A stretch of 64,000 nucleotides of DNA. Source: Chloroflexota bacterium. GTDB taxonomy: Bacteria > Chloroflexota > Dehalococcoidia > JACPQD01. The position numbers and the translations under genes were made by a program. The DNA lies in the NCBI GenBank assembly GCA_016190665.1, contig JACPQD010000068.1, forward strand, positions 94,529 to 158,528, written 5' to 3'. The notes below the pieces were generated by a model. It was not told the origin of the DNA. It was given only the letters and a program-made list of their open reading frames with translations, and made no database searches. This document shows positions 1 to 7,413 of the stretch, in pieces (positions within the stretch are counted from its first letter, which is position 1; each line of letters opens with the position of its first letter).

Positions 1-171
1 CCCGCGCGAAAAGGGGCTCTGGAAAGCGAACAAGGCGGCTTCCACCTGGTGCGGGTTCAGGTCGACCTGCGCGTCCGCCAGGACGGAGGACAGCTTCTCA
101 ACGCTGTCGGATGAGCACCGCTTGGTGAGCTCGTGAGCGAAGTACTTGGCATGGAAGTCGGTTAAACTCAC
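1..171 (-). CDS. SNF2/DEAD-type helicase, N-terminal fragment (runs off left edge)
   Basis: The reverse strand is open from a GTG at 171 to the window edge (57 codons). The peptide contains FHAKYFAHELTKRC and VDLNPHQVEAALFAF. This is the pattern seen just before helicase motif I in large SNF2-family bacterial helicases, where the next segment normally holds the DEVGLGKT motif. The catalytic motifs lie outside the window, so the assignment rests on this N-terminal signature alone. Such helicases often sit in restriction or phage-defence islands, which fits the repeat-rich DNA that follows. The start codon is uncertain because a TTG lies immediately upstream. Confidence 0.6.
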   Translation of the reverse strand, partial: MSLTDFHAKYFAHELTKRCSSDSVEKLSSVLADAQVDLNPHQVEAALFAFQSPFSRG

Positions 172-386
172 CAATCGTCCCCGGCGGCCCTTACGAATAT
201 CTTTTGCGCCGCCTTAGTCTAATGCAGATAGCCGGGAGTGTCAAGGGAAGAATGATGAGTGCTAAATGATGAATGATGAAGAAGCGGTCAGCCTTCTGGC
301 AAATGATGCAGCCGGATACATGCTGGCCAACGGCAAGGGGAAAACGCTTTGACGCCCACGCCAGGGAGGACTGGGAAATCGCGTCG

Positions 387-486
387 AATTCTGTCAACAC
401 TGTTGACAGAATTGGCCCATCAGATTCTCTCAACACTGTAGAGAGAATTGGCGCGTCGAATTCTCTCGACGCTGCCGAGAGAATTC
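387..486. repeat. three tandem hairpin repeats
   Basis: Three related inverted repeats follow each other at 387-413, 424-448 and 458-486, with a period of about 36 bases. The first has 12-base perfect arms (AATTCTGTCAAC) around the loop ACT. The second and third keep the loop ACT or GCT and an AATTCTCTC-type arm. Changes in one arm are often matched in the other (TGTC/GACA against TCTC/GAGA), so the fold appears conserved. No ORF through them looks real. Function is unknown. Confidence 0.75.
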
Positions 487-574
487 CCTCCCATGGGGAG
501 GTGATGCAGACTTGGCGGAACCTTAGATTCTGGCAAGGCAAACCGCCAGAGTGGACACAGAGGTCCGGAAGTTT

Positions 575-824
575 GCGGCTTCGCGGCTTCGCGTGAGGGT
601 ACGACGTTTCTGGTTTCTGGTCTCTGGTTTCTGGTTTCCTGCTTCGCGGCTTCGCGTGAACCTCTCCCGGGCTTGAAACATGGATACACAGGATTTTGCA
701 TTCCGCCCATCATCCTGTCTATCCTGCACATCAATGTGAGTAGAATAAGCCTTCAGCCTTCAACACGGAATCTGTCTGCGGCTTCGCGGCTTCGCGTGAG
801 GGTACGACGTTTCTGGTTTCTGGT
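575..824. repeat. 47-base dispersed direct repeat, two copies
   Basis: A near-identical stretch occurs at 575-621 and 778-824. It begins GCGGCTTCGCGGCTTCGCGT and ends in a run of TTTCTGGT units. A shorter relative of the first part lies near 1527-1546. The second copy abuts the end of the broken DUF4926 gene. Such low-complexity phrases recur in many spacers of this window. Confidence 0.7.
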
Positions 825-837
825 TGCTGGTTTCGGC

Positions 838-1005
838 CGATCTGTGAGGCCAATACTGTCGCGACGGCCACAGTATGCCCGTCCAGGGCCAGGAACTCCA
901 CTCAAAGGCTTCCTCTTGCCGGTGTACGTGGACGACAGTTGCGACGTCGCCAGCCCGGAGTCCTTCCTGAGGGAGATCGGCGGTCAGTACAATGCGACCG
1001 TGCTC
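838..1005 (-). pseudogene. DUF4926 domain protein, frameshifted remnant
   Basis: Read leftward, the sequence encodes GRIVLTADLPQEGLRAGD, then TVVHVHRQEEAFE, then in the next frame VEFLALDGHTVAVAT. Together these reproduce the small DUF4926 domain. One missing G near 894 breaks the frame, and no good start codon lies at the expected N-terminus. Beyond the domain the frame runs into the 47-base repeat. The gene is just downstream of a DUF2283 gene on the same strand. DUF4926 and DUF2283 genes are often found near toxin-antitoxin-like small genes. The frameshift could be a sequencing error, but the missing start argues for decay. Confidence 0.6.
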
Positions 1006-1042
1006 TCTCCACGTGCTCTCTCCTGGACTGGCAAGGCTAGCA

Positions 1043-1276
1043 CTAGACTGCAAGCCGCAGGTCCGCCGAGACGGGCAGCTCGAACAGGTCGCCGCGCAGA
1101 AGGCGGGTGGAGAAGAACAGCACCTCCAGGTTCTCAACTTCACCAGTTTCCGGGTTGAGACGGGCTATGATTTCGTCCCCCAGCTCTTCGGAGTCCTGTT
1201 CCGGGTAGGGAGCGCGCTTGTCTATATAGAGGATGTCAGCCTCTCTGTCGTACCTGAAGGTCAGCTTCTCTGCCAT
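1043..1276 (-). CDS. DUF2283 domain protein
   Basis: This small protein of 77 residues reads MAEKLTFRYDREADILYI near its start and then DEIIARLNPETGEVENLEVL. That is the typical DUF2283 pattern of a YD.EADVLYI strand followed by an acidic strand-rich core. I chose the ATG at 1276 because GGAGAAG lies at ribosome-binding distance and the family begins there; a longer in-frame ORF upstream lacks support. Function of the family is unknown. It lies upstream of a DUF4926 remnant, an arrangement reminiscent of small toxin-antitoxin-like pairs. Confidence 0.75.
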   Translation of the reverse strand: MAEKLTFRYDREADILYIDKRAPYPEQDSEELGDEIIARLNPETGEVENLEVLFFSTRLLRGDLFELPVSADLRLAV

Positions 1277-1383
1277 TCTACTTCTCCGTGCCCGCAAGTC
1301 TATTATAACAGGTTGAGCCCACCCCGCCTTCATTCATATCGATGGGCAGGGTGGACAGGACAAGAGACGGACCTGAACATACT

Positions 1384-1485
1384 TATCAACATGGATGTGC
1401 AGAATAGACAAGATAAGATTTGTATGATTTCAATCCTGTTCACCCTGGACTCCGATCCGGGGTTCATCCTGTTCATCCATGTTCA
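1384..1485 (+). repeat. about 100-base dispersed element with inverted ends, copy A
   Basis: The element begins ATCAACATGGATGTGCAG and ends with ATCCTGTTCATCCATGTTC, so its ends are inverted repeats of each other. Internally it holds ACCCTGGACTCCGATCC, part of a small hairpin. A copy in reverse orientation, very similar along its whole length, lies at 13641-13738. It is non-coding and resembles a MITE or REP-type element. Confidence 0.8.
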
Positions 1486-1611
1486 GCCTCTCATGGGGCA
1501 GGCATCGGAGGTCCGGAGACCGTTTGCGTCTTCGCGGCTTCGCGTGAACACACCCCCGGTCCGCTCATGCCGGGCCGACATCCCAGCATTCCCCGCACCT
1601 TCTTCTTGTTG

Positions 1612-1641
1612 TTGACTTTCCCTCCCGAATGAACGCATACT
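1612..1641 (+). promoter_or_regulatory. sigma70-like promoter for the LysE gene
   Basis: TTGACT at 1612-1617 and CATACT at 1636-1641 are separated by 18 bases. Transcription would begin near 1648. This supports the GTG at 1675 rather than the upstream TTG at 1645 as the start of the following gene. Confidence 0.5.
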
Positions 1642-1674
1642 GGTTTGATTTCTGCCTATCGGTGGTACAACATC

Positions 1675-2364
1675 GTGCTCAAAACCTCAAACCTACTGAT
1701 CTTCGTCACCAGCTTCTTTGTGGGTCTTTCCGGGACCCTTCTGCCGGGGCCCTTTCTCACCATAACCATCGCCGAGAGCGCGCGGCATGGGGTAAGCGCC
1801 GGGGCGGCGATGGTCCTCGGACATGGCATCGCTGAGCTCAGCCTGGTGATAGCGCTGGCTACGGGCCTGAGCCGGGTGCTGGGAAAGGACCTCGTTACAG
1901 CAGGCGTCAGCCTGGTGGGCGGGGCCTTCCTCTTATGGATGTCCTTAGGTATCCTGGGCGCCGCCTTGGGCCCTCTGGACCCCTTCGAGGGCGGGCAGGC
2001 CCAGGCTGCGTCTCCTTACTCCCTTGTCTTTACGGGCATCGCCGCCAGTCTGTTCAACCCGACGTGGCTGATCTGGTGGGCCAGCATAGGCACAACTTAT
2101 GTCCTTTCGTCCCTCAAGAATGGAGTTGGCGGCCTGGCGTCGTTCTACACCGGTCACATTCTGGCGGACAGCTCCTGGTATCTCCTGGTGTCCTTCGTGG
2201 TCGGCGCAGGAAGGATGTTCGCCGTCGGCCTGGTCTACCGGATCATTCTGGCTGCCTGCGGCGCCTTCCTCATCGTCCTGGGCCTCTATTTCCTGGCGGG
2301 CGGCGCGCGCGTCTTGGTTAAGATGCTGAATAGGAACATGGATGCACAGGATAAACACGATTGA
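1675..2364 (+). CDS. LysE/RhtB family amino-acid exporter
   Basis: The predicted protein has 229 residues and about six hydrophobic segments. The N-terminal pattern LPGPFLTITIAESARHG is characteristic of LysE-type translocators (the family motif is PGP near residue 20-30), and FNPTWLIWWASIG matches the second conserved segment. The family exports amino acids or related small molecules across the cytoplasmic membrane; the substrate cannot be predicted. The GTG at 1675 is preferred because a good promoter places the transcription start near 1648. The last ten codons (about 2335-2364) and the stop lie inside the first unit of a 127-base tandem repeat, so the native C-terminus was probably replaced by repeat sequence. 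Confidence 0.85.
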   Translation: MLKTSNLLIFVTSFFVGLSGTLLPGPFLTITIAESARHGVSAGAAMVLGHGIAELSLVIALATGLSRVLGKDLVTAGVSLVGGAFLLWMSLGILGAALGPLDPFEGGQAQAASPYSLVFTGIAASLFNPTWLIWWASIGTTYVLSSLKNGVGGLASFYTGHILADSSWYLLVSFVVGAGRMFAVGLVYRIILAACGAFLIVLGLYFLAGGARVLVKMLNRNMDAQDKHD

Positions 2365-2617
2365 GGGCACGGTACTAACCACGAAATACACAAAATACAC
2401 GAAACATAAGGTTGTAGGTGGGGAGCCGAAAGCTAATCGCTGATTGCTGAAAGCTGTGAATAACATGGATATACAGGATGAACAGGATTGAGGGCACGGT
2501 ACTAACCACGAAATACACAAAATACACGAAACATAAGGTTGTAGGTGGGGAGCCGAAAGCTAATCGCTGATCGCTGAAAGCTGTGAATAACATGGATGCA
2601 CAGGATAAACAGGATTG
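2335..2617. repeat. 127-base tandem repeat, two full copies and a partial third
   Basis: AACATGGAT begins at 2335, 2462 and 2589, giving an exact 127-base period. Each unit combines three phrases found elsewhere in the window: an ACATGGAT..ACAGGAT phrase, an ACCACGAAATACACAAAATA phrase and a CGCTGAT/GCTGAAAGCTG phrase. The first unit supplies the stop codon of the LysE gene. The two full units differ at only a few positions, which suggests recent duplication. Confidence 0.85.
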
Positions 2618-2712
2618 GAAGAGAAATGATGAATGAGGAATGCGGGGTGATGAATGCCCGACGACCCCCCATCCGTATCTATCCGTGGTTCGGCTCGTTC
2701 CCCTGACCCCTG

Positions 2713-2853
2713 CCCCCTGCGCGCAGCGCCACGCCATCCGTTTATCCGTTGCCCCATTCGTTGACACCGCAAAACTCGTTCCCCGGCCCCCGGCCCCTGA
2801 CCCCTGGCCCCTGCGCGCAGCGCCACGCCATCCGTTTGTCCGTTGCCTTATCC
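2713..2853. repeat. CG-rich direct repeat in the spacer before iorA
   Basis: A stretch containing GCGCGCAGCGCCACGCCATC followed by CGTTT.TCCGTTGCC occurs twice, near 2715-2757 and 2808-2850. It is embedded in CCCCTGACCCCTG-type simple repeats reaching about 2895. No coding signal is convincing here. Confidence 0.65.
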
Positions 2854-2915
2854 GGTGACACCGCAGACTCCGACCCCCGACCCCTGACCCCTAACCCCAC
2901 GCGGCCGCGCCGCGT

Positions 2916-2945
2916 TTGCATCGGAGCCTCCCGCCCTGCTATAAT
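2916..2945 (+). promoter_or_regulatory. sigma70-like promoter for iorAB
   Basis: TTGCAT at 2916-2921 and a consensus TATAAT at 2940-2945 are 18 bases apart. This gives a leader of about 48 bases before the GTG start of iorA. Confidence 0.65.
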
Positions 2946-2999
2946 TTCAATCTCTCCCCTGGGGTGAGCACATCCTCTTGACGAATTCGGAAAACTACG

Positions 3000-4808
3000 G
3001 TGAAGAAGCTGCTTTCGGGCAATGAGGCTGTTGCCCTGGGCGCCTACCATGCAGGCGTGACAGTAGCCGCTGCCTATCCCGGCACGCCAAGCACAGAGAT
3101 ACTGGAGAATCTCGCCCGCTTCGACGGCATTTACGCTGAGTGGTCCACCAATGAAAAGGTGGCCATGGAAGTGGGGATGGGCGCAGCCTACGGCGGCGCT
3201 CGGGCACTGGTTTCTATGAAGCACGTCGGCCTCAACGTAGCTTCGGACCCTTTCTTCGGCGCCTCCGTCACGGGCATCAACGGTGGCCTGGTCGTCCTTT
3301 CCGCCGATGACCCCGGTATGCACAGCTCCCAGAATGAGCAGGACAACCGGCACTACGCGAAGTTCGCCAAGGTACCCATGCTGGAGCCCGCCGATAGCCA
3401 GGAAGCCTACGAGCTTATGTCATTGGCTTTCCAGGTAAGCGAAGACTTCGATACTCCGGTCCTCTTCCGCACCACCACCCGAATCTCGCACTGCAAGTCG
3501 GTGGTCGATGTGCCCGAGGGCTTGCAGCCCCAGCCAAGGCCCATTGGCTTCAAGAGGGACCGCCAGAAGTACGTCATGGTGCCCTCCCATGCCCGGCCCA
3601 GACATGCGATTATGGAAGAGCGCCTGGCGAAGCTGGCGGCCTATTCCGAGAGTTTCCCACATAATAAGATGATCGCCGGCGAGCGGCGCCTGGGCATTGT
3701 CTCCTCGGGCGTTGCCTTCCAGTATGCCAGAGAGGTCTTCCCTGATGCTTCCTTCCTCAAGCTGGCTATGCCTTATCCGCTTCCAGAGAAGCTGGTCCGT
3801 CGTTTCCGACGGCAGGTGGACCAGATCGTGGTGGTGGAGGAGCTGGACCCTTTCATTGAAGAGGGGCTCCGCGCCATGGGCATAAAGGCCGATGGAAAGA
3901 GGTATTTCCCCATTACTGGCGAGCTCAGCGTGGAGACGGTGAGGAAGGGAGCCCCGACGCTCCGTCTGGCGCCGGCGCCCTCACGTCCTGGGGAGGCCAC
4001 CGCCGTCAAGCTGCCCGCTCGACCGCCCCGACTGTGCCCCGGCTGCCCGCATACTGCCGCCAACTATGCTCTCAAGCGGTTGAGTCTAAAGGCGCCTGGA
4101 CTCGTCGTCACCGGCGATATCGGGTGTTACACGCTGGCCGTCTATCCTCCGCTCCAGACCCTGGACACCACGGCCTGCATGGGGGCAAGCATCGGACAGG
4201 CGCTGGGACTGGAGAAAGCGGGCGTCCAGAGCCGCATAGTGGCCGTCATCGGCGACTCCACCTTCATGCATTCAGGCATCACGCCCCTGGTGGACGTGGT
4301 CTACAACCAGGGGAAGACCACCGTTATCATTCTGGACAACGGCACCACGGCGATGACCGGGCACCAGGGCCACCCGGCGACGGGCGTCTCAGCCCGCGGT
4401 GAGCAAGCTCAGCGCGTTCCCCTGGAGGACATATGCCGCGGCGCGGGCGTGAAGGACGTCAACGTGGTTGACGCCTTCGATCTGCCGCTTATCGAATCTA
4501 CCATCAGGCGCTGTACCGAGACCGCCGCGCCGTCAGTGATAATCGTTCGCGGCGACTGCGTTCTCAATGGCAAGGTCTTCGGTACCGCACTGGCCGTCGA
4601 CGCTGATATCTGCAACGGGTGCCGCTCCTGCCTGCGCCTGGGTTGCGCCGCGTTGGTGAAAGAAGGGAAGAAAGTCCGCATCGATGCGACGCTATGCGTG
4701 GGCGAGATCTGCGGCGTCTGCGTCCTGGTCTGCCCGCAAAAGGCCATTCAGATGAAGCACAAAGCGGGAGCACGCGAAGACGCGAAGAACGCGAAGCATG
4801 AAGCATAA
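3000..4808 (+). CDS. iorA: indolepyruvate ferredoxin oxidoreductase, alpha subunit
   Basis: This 602-residue protein matches IorA in length and layout. The N-terminal pyruvate-oxidoreductase-type domain has YPGTPSTEILE. The thiamine-diphosphate domain carries CPGCPHTAANY and GDSTFMHSGI with ILDNGTTAMTGHQGHP. The C-terminal ferredoxin domain has CNGCRSCLRLGC and CVGEICGVCVLVCP. The enzyme oxidatively decarboxylates aryl pyruvates from aromatic amino acids to aryl-acetyl-CoA, reducing ferredoxin in the cytoplasm. The beta subunit follows 88 bases downstream, and a thioesterase and aroF follow it. The start is GTG. The last dozen residues (REDAKNAKHEA) are encoded by a spacer repeat and are probably not part of the fold. 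Confidence 0.95.
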   Translation: MKKLLSGNEAVALGAYHAGVTVAAAYPGTPSTEILENLARFDGIYAEWSTNEKVAMEVGMGAAYGGARALVSMKHVGLNVASDPFFGASVTGINGGLVVLSADDPGMHSSQNEQDNRHYAKFAKVPMLEPADSQEAYELMSLAFQVSEDFDTPVLFRTTTRISHCKSVVDVPEGLQPQPRPIGFKRDRQKYVMVPSHARPRHAIMEERLAKLAAYSESFPHNKMIAGERRLGIVSSGVAFQYAREVFPDASFLKLAMPYPLPEKLVRRFRRQVDQIVVVEELDPFIEEGLRAMGIKADGKRYFPITGELSVETVRKGAPTLRLAPAPSRPGEATAVKLPARPPRLCPGCPHTAANYALKRLSLKAPGLVVTGDIGCYTLAVYPPLQTLDTTACMGASIGQALGLEKAGVQSRIVAVIGDSTFMHSGITPLVDVVYNQGKTTVIILDNGTTAMTGHQGHPATGVSARGEQAQRVPLEDICRGAGVKDVNVVDAFDLPLIESTIRRCTETAAPSVIIVRGDCVLNGKVFGTALAVDADICNGCRSCLRLGCAALVKEGKKVRIDATLCVGEICGVCVLVCPQKAIQMKHKAGAREDAKNAKHEA

Positions 4809-4896
4809 AGCACCAGCGCGAAGCGGCGAGGAGCTATGTCCTCTCTGTCCACCCTGTCCACTCGTGGTTCCAGAAGCCGGCGCGAAGCATGGTTAG

Positions 4897-5529
4897 GTGA
4901 GTAACACAACCAAGATCGATGTTTTGATGGCCGGCGTGGGCGGCCAGGGGATCGTGTTGGCCAGCGATGCCCTTGCGGAGGTGGCGATGCTCGCGGGTTG
5001 GGACGTGAAGAAGTCCGATGCCCTGGGTATGGCCCAGCGCGGGGGCAGCGTGGTCAGCCACATTCGCCTGGGCGACAAAGTGTATTCCCCCATGATCGAA
5101 AAGGGAAAGGCGGACATCTTGCTGGCCTTCGAGAAGCTGGAGGGCGCCCGCTGGATCGGACATCTGGCGCCGGGCGGCATAGCTATCGTCAATGACCAGG
5201 CCATCCTGCCACTCTCCGTGTCCTCCGGCGCCGAAGCCTATCCCGCCGATGACGAGATCGTCGGCATCTTGAAGTCACGGACGGAGCGGTTCTTTGTCGC
5301 GCCGGGAGAGGCCATTGCCAGGGGACTGGGCAATATCAGGACGTTGAACATGATTATGCTGGGTTTTCTTTCCACCATCTTGCCCATCGACCTTGAGATG
5401 TGGAGGGAATGCATCCCTCGATATGTACCTTCGAGGTTTTTGGAGCTGAACTTGCGAGCCTTCGCCGAAGGCAGAGCCCGGGCGCCGGAGATGGTCGCCC
5501 GCCTGCGGCCGGTTGGGACAACGCGCTGA
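4897..5529 (+). CDS. iorB: indolepyruvate ferredoxin oxidoreductase, beta subunit
   Basis: The 210-residue product begins with DVLMAGVGGQGIVLASD, the glycine-rich signature of the gamma/beta domain of 2-oxoacid:ferredoxin oxidoreductases, and continues with KKSDALGMAQRGGSVVSHIR. Length and order match IorB. It pairs with IorA to oxidise indolepyruvate and phenylpyruvate. The spacer between the two genes contains repeat-derived sequence, which is unusual for this normally tight pair. The start is the GTG at 4897. Confidence 0.93.
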   Translation: MSNTTKIDVLMAGVGGQGIVLASDALAEVAMLAGWDVKKSDALGMAQRGGSVVSHIRLGDKVYSPMIEKGKADILLAFEKLEGARWIGHLAPGGIAIVNDQAILPLSVSSGAEAYPADDEIVGILKSRTERFFVAPGEAIARGLGNIRTLNMIMLGFLSTILPIDLEMWRECIPRYVPSRFLELNLRAFAEGRARAPEMVARLRPVGTTR

Positions 5530-5538
5530 GAAAGAAGG

Positions 5539-5958
5539 ATGAGGAGCGGGACGGCTGATACCACCGACTATGATGCTTTGAGACGGGCCTTCGACAAGTC
5601 TCCCTTCGCTGCCTTTCTGGGGATGAAGCTCCTGGACCTGGCGCGCGGGTATGCTAAAGTATCCCTCGTGATGGATGCTAAATATCTCAACTGGGACCAA
5701 AGGGTCCATGGGGGCCTGGTTTCCTCTCTCATCGACCAGGCCTTCGGCTGCGCCCTGAATACCCTTGACCGTAACTATGTCGCGGTACAACTCAGCATCA
5801 GCTTCATGTCGACGCTCAGGGGCGATGAGACCATCGTCGCTGAGGGTCGCGTGGTCCACGCTGGCATGAGCCTTGGGGTTGCGGAGATGACGGTGAAGAA
5901 CACGCAGGGCAAGACCATCGCCACAGCCACGGGCACCGCCTTGGGCATGGCAAAGTGA
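5539..5958 (+). CDS. PaaI-type hotdog-fold thioesterase
   Basis: The 139-residue product has the hotdog thioesterase pattern, including HGGLVSSLIDQAFG around residue 55 where the family keeps an HGG followed by an acidic residue (D). It probably hydrolyses an acyl-CoA, and given the upstream iorAB an aryl-acetyl-CoA is a reasonable guess. ATG at 5539 has AGAAGG upstream. The gene sits 9 bases after iorB and 8 bases before aroF, so the four genes are almost certainly one operon. Confidence 0.85.
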   Translation: MRSGTADTTDYDALRRAFDKSPFAAFLGMKLLDLARGYAKVSLVMDAKYLNWDQRVHGGLVSSLIDQAFGCALNTLDRNYVAVQLSISFMSTLRGDETIVAEGRVVHAGMSLGVAEMTVKNTQGKTIATATGTALGMAK

Positions 5959-5966
5959 GGTGAAAG

Positions 5967-6983
5967 ATGATAGTGGAGATGCGCAAAGGCGCGAGCAAGG
6001 CGGAAGTCGATCAAGTCGTCAAGCGGGCCCGATCGCTGGGCTTCGACGTGCAGCTTAACTGTGGAACTGATATGGTCGTGGTGGCCATCCTGGGCTCCAA
6101 CACGGGGCAGGTTTCCACAGACGTCTTCGCCGTCTTGCCTGGCGTCGAGGCAGTGGCCCGCATCATGAAGCCTTATAAGCTGGCCTCGCGGGAGTTCAAG
6201 CCGCAGAACAGCATAGTGAACGTGAATGGCGTCGAGATCGGCGGACAACGCATTGTAATCATGGCGGGACCCTGCGCTGTGGAAAGCGAAAAGCAGATCA
6301 CGGAGACGGCCCGCGGCGTCACTGCGCTGGGGGCCCGGGTGCTGCGCGGCGGCGCTTACAAACCGCGCACCTCTCCCTTCAGTTTCCAGGGGTTGAAGAC
6401 GAAGGGGCTGAAGATGCTGGCGCGGGTGCGGGAGGAGGTCGGCGTCCCCATCGTCACGGAGGTCACCGACTCGCGGGACGTGGCTCTGGTGGCCAGGTAC
6501 GCCGATGTGCTCCAGGTGGGGGCCCGGAGCATGCAGAACTTCACTCTGCTCCAGGAGATCGGCAAGAGCAAGCATCCCGTCGTTCTCAAGAGGGGCCTGT
6601 CTTCCACAATCACGGAATGGCTGACAGCCGCCGACTACCTTCTGGCGGAGGGTAACGAGAATGTCATCCTTTGCGAACGTGGGATACGGACCTTTGAGGA
6701 GTCTGCCCGCTTTTCCCTTGACATCTGCTCCCTCCCGGTGGTGAAGAAGGTCAGCCACCTGCCTATCATTGTGGACCCCAGCCACGCCGCGGGCCATTTC
6801 GACCTGGTGCCGGCCATTGCCAGGGCCGCCATAGCCGGCGGCGCTGATGGGCTGCTGATCGAGGTGCACCCCAACCCTCAGGAGGCGTTGGTGGACGGCC
6901 TCCAGTCTTTGACCCTCCAGAACTTCGAGAAGCTCATGGTTGACCTGAGGAAGATCGCTGAAGCCGTGGGCAGGTACATCTAG
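5967..6983 (+). CDS. aroF: 3-deoxy-7-phosphoheptulonate synthase (DAHP synthase)
   Basis: The 338-residue protein has an N-terminal ferredoxin-like (ACT-type) regulatory region of about 70 residues, then the catalytic barrel with IMAGPCAVESEKQI, RGGAYKPRTSPFSFQG and VDPSHAAGH. This is the AroA-Ibeta type of DAHP synthase (TIGR01361), which condenses phosphoenolpyruvate with erythrose 4-phosphate to start the shikimate pathway. Its place behind iorAB links aromatic amino-acid synthesis and breakdown; some organisms run the Ior reaction in reverse to salvage aryl acids. The N-terminal domain probably mediates feedback control. Confidence 0.95.
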   Translation: MIVEMRKGASKAEVDQVVKRARSLGFDVQLNCGTDMVVVAILGSNTGQVSTDVFAVLPGVEAVARIMKPYKLASREFKPQNSIVNVNGVEIGGQRIVIMAGPCAVESEKQITETARGVTALGARVLRGGAYKPRTSPFSFQGLKTKGLKMLARVREEVGVPIVTEVTDSRDVALVARYADVLQVGARSMQNFTLLQEIGKSKHPVVLKRGLSSTITEWLTAADYLLAEGNENVILCERGIRTFEESARFSLDICSLPVVKKVSHLPIIVDPSHAAGHFDLVPAIARAAIAGGADGLLIEVHPNPQEALVDGLQSLTLQNFEKLMVDLRKIAEAVGRYI

Positions 6984-7086
6984 ACTCTTGAAGCGCGAAG
7001 CGCGAAGCAAGAATCGGCCTTCTAACCTATTGCGCCCGAGAGAGAACCAAAGGATGAACACGGATAGACACGGAGAAAAGCCGTCG

Positions 7087-7172
7087 GGTGGGTGGAGCCT
7101 TGACGAAATCTCGGGACGACTCACATCACGTGCCGCGTTCTTTCTGATGGGTCACGCTTGGCTCCACCCACC
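7087..7172. repeat. long-range inverted repeat in the aroF-UbiA spacer
   Basis: GGTGGGTGGAGCC at 7087-7099 is the exact reverse complement of GGCTCCACCCACC at 7160-7172, with 60 bases between. The surrounding spacer (6984-7413) is otherwise filled with GCGAAGC and AAGCACG phrases and a GGATGAACACGGATAGACAC phrase. No gene is seen. The inverted repeat could be a small non-autonomous element or an RNA structure. Confidence 0.6.
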
Positions 7173-7413
7173 GTACACATAAATCGATGTTACATTGTAC
7201 TAGACTCTAGAAGCGTGAAGCACTGAAGCACGCGAAGACGCGAACCATGGCACAAGGAGCAGGGAGCAAGGAGCGCAGCACGAAGCAAGAAGTACGAAAC
7301 AATCAACGCGAGGGCAACCGACCGGAGGCCCCGCTTCGCGCTTCGCGTCCCGACTCCGTCCCGACTGAAGTCGGGATGCGTCGGGACTTCCCGCTGCGCG
7401 CTTCCGAACAGGC

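Noticed and set aside
191..734. Small ORFs of 68-116 codons on both strands
   Set aside because: They translate hairpin and phrase repeats (periodic SVNTVDRI-like peptides) and have no ribosome-binding site or family match.
5775..7124. 449-codon reverse ORF
   Set aside because: It is antisense to aroF and the thioesterase, which are clear genes; its protein matches no family.
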